64,000 nucleotides of DNA, taken from positions 1,313,871 through 1,377,870 of the forward strand of contig OZ254174.1 in assembly GCA_965268555.1 (NCBI GenBank), read 5' to 3'. The notes below the pieces were generated by a model. The model saw nothing but the letters and a program-made list of their open reading frames with translations, was not told the origin of the DNA and ran no database searches. The translations under genes were made by a program, and so were the position numbers. Below, in pieces: positions 62,026 to 64,000 of this stretch; the first letter of the stretch is position 1; each line of letters starts with the position of its first letter. The stretch is from AAA044-D11 sp965268555 (lineage in GTDB: Bacteria > Actinomycetota > Actinomycetes > Nanopelagicales > Nanopelagicaceae).

Positions 62026-62946
62026 CTACTTCTTCTTTTTCTTCTTCTTTGAAGGCTGTTGGCGCTGGCCCGCGATTGGATCGGTCTGGGTTGTTCCTGA
62101 CTCATCACTTGATTCTAGGGTTACGCCATTATCAATATTTTTTGCTGCGCGTTTTTTCATTAACTCTTCATAAGCTGGAGATCCAGGGGTTGGATTTCTT
62201 TTGATTACATAATATTGCTGACCAAATGTCCACAAGTTTGTTGTCGACCAATAAATTAAAACACCGACAGGGAAGTTAACGCCAGACACAGCAAAAATTA
62301 CTGGAAATACGTAAAGCATAATTTTTTGTTGTTGCAACATCATATTATTTGATGAGTCCATCTTTGGCATTCCTTTAACCATCAACTGACGTTGAGTGAT
62401 GAAAGTTGTGGCCGACATAAAGATAATAAGTGCAACAGTTACTAACTTGGTTTGGGTATTGGACTCTGAACTTAAGAAAGTGTTTGAGAGATTAGCGCCA
62501 AAGAACTTTGCCTCTTGAGCTGAAAGTAATAGATCGCCCTTTAAAAATCCGTGTGGGGTGTTGCGCGCAATGCCGTTTAGAACGGTGAAGAGTGCGAAGA
62601 AGATTGGTGCTTGGGCAAGTATCGGAAAGCATGATGCTAACGGGTTTGTTTTATGTTCTTTGTAAAGCTTCATCATCTCTTCAGATTGCTTTTGGCGATC
62701 GTCTTTATGCTTCTTCTGAATCTCTTTCATGTGTGGTTGAAGCGCAGTCAACGCACGCTGGCTTTTAATCTGTTTTACAAAGAGCGGAATCAAAATAATA
62801 CGAATTACTACTACGAGCCCGATGATAGAAAGGCTCCATTTGATGCTTTCGTGTGAGTCTTTTCCAAATACATAACCAAGCAAGGAATGGAAAGTTACAA
62901 TTACCCAAGAAACAGCGAAATACAAGGGGTTTAGGATTGATCCCAT
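62026..62946 (-). CDS. yidC: membrane protein insertase YidC
   Basis: 306 residues with five membrane helices; the first two flank the cytosolic helical hairpin (KQIKSQRALTALQPHMKE ... KTNPLASCFPILAQAPIFFALF). The groove Arg in VVVIRIILIP is present. A Lys-rich tail (KKKKKKK) ends the protein, expected to contact the ribosome. Gram-positive type lacking the large periplasmic domain. TAATG overlap with yidD. Confidence 0.95.
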   Translation of the reverse strand: MGSILNPLYFAVSWVIVTFHSLLGYVFGKDSHESIKWSLSIIGLVVVIRIILIPLFVKQIKSQRALTALQPHMKEIQKKHKDDRQKQSEEMMKLYKEHKTNPLASCFPILAQAPIFFALFTVLNGIARNTPHGFLKGDLLLSAQEAKFFGANLSNTFLSSESNTQTKLVTVALIIFMSATTFITQRQLMVKGMPKMDSSNNMMLQQQKIMLYVFPVIFAVSGVNFPVGVLIYWSTTNLWTFGQQYYVIKRNPTPGSPAYEELMKKRAAKNIDNGVTLESSDESGTTQTDPIAGQRQQPSKKKKKKK

Positions 62947-63191
62947 TAGTTAGCTCCAGATTTGATTGGTTGTTTTGAACTCTTAGATAACACGTAATCA
63001 ACGCCGCCATGTGACCATGGATTGCATCGGATTAATCGCCAAGCCGCCATTGCCAAACCCTTAACGCCATATTCTGTTACAGCATCGGCTGCATATCTAG
63101 AACAGCTTGGGTAATACTTACAACGCGGTCCAAGTAAAGGCGAAATTAAAGTTTGATAAATTTTTATAAAAAACGCAAAAGTTTTTCTCAT
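62946..63191 (-). CDS. yidD: membrane protein insertion efficiency factor YidD
   Basis: 81 residues, typical. It has YQTLISPLLGPRCKYYPSCSRYAADAV near 13-39 with the conserved Cys pair, RLIRCNPWSHGGVDYV, and an amphipathic N-terminal helix. It supports YidC-dependent insertion at the membrane. It overlaps rnpA by four bases and yidC by one. Confidence 0.95.
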   Translation of the reverse strand: MRKTFAFFIKIYQTLISPLLGPRCKYYPSCSRYAADAVTEYGVKGLAMAAWRLIRCNPWSHGGVDYVLSKSSKQPIKSGAN

Positions 63192-63529
63192 GCGCTAACC
63201 AGAGCTTTCGCAATCACCTTTGGAATTAAATCGTTTAATTCGGCTTCGAAGTTCGGTTGATTGCGGAGAACTCGAACTACAATCTGGCTATTCTTTGGGA
63301 AGCTAGTTAAGTGGCCAGCAATTAAATGGCGAAGTTGTCGTGAAACGCGATGGCGAACTACAGAGCCTCCAACAGATTTGTTAACAATTAATCCAACTTG
63401 GGGCTCGCTTGCTTTGCTTGAGTTGGTTTTGAGGTAAACGACAAGTGAAAGAGATGTTGCTCGAACACCAGTTTTTGTGGTTAGGGCAAAATCTTTACTT
63501 GAACGCAACCGATTTTTGGTTGGAAGCAC
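63188..63529 (-). CDS. rnpA: ribonuclease P protein component
   Basis: 113 residues. Starts MLPTKNRLRSSKDFALTTK and has the central VVRHRVSRQLRHLI helix, the RNR-like basic motif binding the P RNA and pre-tRNA leader. 12 bp after rpmH, the universal rpmH-rnpA pair. Confidence 0.95.
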   Translation of the reverse strand: MLPTKNRLRSSKDFALTTKTGVRATSLSLVVYLKTNSSKASEPQVGLIVNKSVGGSVVRHRVSRQLRHLIAGHLTSFPKNSQIVVRVLRNQPNFEAELNDLIPKVIAKALVSA

Positions 63530-63541
63530 GGGTATCGGCGC

Positions 63542-63679
63542 TTAGGCAGAGATGCGAGTGCGACCCTTAGCGCGGCGAGAAGCAAGAACAGCTCTTCCGC
63601 CACGTGTTGCCATGCGAGCACGGAAACCGTGCTTCTTCGCGCGCTTGCGAACGTTAGGTTGGAATGTGCGCTTTGACAT
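63542..63679 (-). CDS. rpmH: 50S ribosomal protein L34
   Basis: 45 residues starting MSKRTFQPNVRKRAKKHGF and ending GRTRISA. Start ATG 63679 has AGAAGGAG six bases upstream; the longer frame to 63736 runs through the leader hairpin and is not used. First gene of the rpmH-rnpA-yidD-yidC run. Confidence 0.97.
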   Translation of the reverse strand: MSKRTFQPNVRKRAKKHGFRARMATRGGRAVLASRRAKGRTRISA

Positions 63680-63764
63680 GAAACTCCTTCTAAAACCTTT
63701 GGGGATCTCTCCTGCAGGAATTACCTGCCGGGTCACATATGTATTAGTACTGAATGAGGAAGTT

Positions 63765-63794
63765 AGGTTACGGCCAGGGGTTGGCGGGGGTCAA
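63765..63794 (-). promoter_or_regulatory. promoter of the rpmH operon
   Basis: On the minus strand TTGACC (63794-63789), an 18-bp spacer and TAACCT (63770-63765). The expected leader of about 80 nt contains a small hairpin GCAGG-TAATT-CCTGC and the rpmH ribosome site. Confidence 0.55.
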
Positions 63795-63833
63795 ACTGGT
63801 CGGCTCGGTCTGATTGGCCAGCTAGTGATTATT

Positions 63834-63956
63834 TGTGGATAACCACTTGCAATTTGCTGGGAATGCCCCTACTTTCGCCCTCTATCCACAGAAATGTGGG
63901 GCCAAAAGGCTCAAGTTTTGGTTTAGACCACAGGTTGTGGATAACCCTGTGGAGAA
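63834..63956. promoter_or_regulatory. DnaA boxes between rpmH and the expected dnaA
   Basis: Two perfect boxes TGTGGATAA (complement of TTATCCACA) at 63834-63842 and 63936-63944, one CTATCCACA at 63882-63890 and one TGTGGAGAA at 63948-63956. The dnaA gene itself would begin beyond base 64000. This is either part of the origin or the dnaA autoregulatory region. The 321 bp after rpmH hold no other gene. Confidence 0.85.
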
Positions 63957-64000
63957 ACCCAATTTTAGATATTCGCAGGTTTTAAGGATTAGGGGTCCCC

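Noticed and set aside
1..64000. CRISPR array, transposase, integrase or prophage genes
   Set aside because: No regularly spaced direct repeats and no protein with transposase, integrase or phage motifs were found in the window.

Overview
The window reads as one stretch of a small, densely packed, low-GC actinobacterial chromosome. Actinobacterial signatures include crgA, a pstP-pknB pair with PASTA repeats, a purL-linked sterol-carrier-family protein, DUF5318, the mutT4-like / DUF6049 / murJ / trxB / trxA / cwlM / parB / parA / rsmG / jag / yidC / yidD / rnpA / rpmH order, a GlxR-type Crp, a FadE5-type acyl-CoA dehydrogenase and the bifunctional-type Dcd. Base composition visibly below 50% GC, 1-4 nt gene overlaps nearly everywhere and shortened loci suggest a streamlined planktonic lineage such as the freshwater acI group (Nanopelagicales). 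That placement is inference. The right end lies just before dnaA, so the window sits next to the replication origin.

Layout. 1-9110 (minus): one long operon, fba-purA-purD-purB-purC-purS-purQ-purL plus the start of a sterol-carrier-family gene, covering most of IMP and AMP synthesis. 9111-9545: divergent control region with a tandem palindrome and a possible small gene. 9546-19589: acs, a cvpA-like/tlpA-like/nth operon, crp, ridA/DUF4177/yqeY, a phosphoesterase, an acetyltransferase, asd-lysC (with an internal start for the beta subunit) and recR. 19596-21564: dnaX, SRP RNA and tRNA-Ser(GGA). 21565-27010: an accessory block downstream of the tRNA with three related secreted metallopeptidases and an Fn3 protein, interrupted by degenerate copies of the tRNA-Ser 3' end. 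27089-43504: gabD-like dehydrogenase, a KimA-like transporter fused to an OB-fold, aquaporin, pstP-pknB, pabA, crgA, a two-component system, htpX, dcd, acyl-CoA dehydrogenase, an exporter, carbonic anhydrase and dnaB. 43834-48748: rpsF-ssb-rpsR-rplI, a GT87-type glycosyltransferase and a class A PBP. 48779-63679: DUF5318, MFS, cca, the NUDIX-to-cwlM run, an aminotransferase, parAB with two parS sites, and the yidC/rnpA/rpmH group. 63680-64000: DnaA boxes and the rpmH promoter.

How it works together. Most of the window is housekeeping: nucleotide synthesis, replication and segregation, envelope growth control and redox. Many transcription units start with TAnnnT followed by six bases and then the start codon, the pattern expected for leaderless mRNAs. 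Several convergent pairs share a TTAA stop, leaving no space for terminators. The unusual part is 21.5-27 kb: divergent gluzincin-like exported peptidases, two of them sharing a nearly identical leader and signal-peptide cassette, sitting between tRNA-Ser remnants. This looks like a remodelled tRNA-linked hotspot for secreted proteins. No integrase, transposase or CRISPR array was seen.
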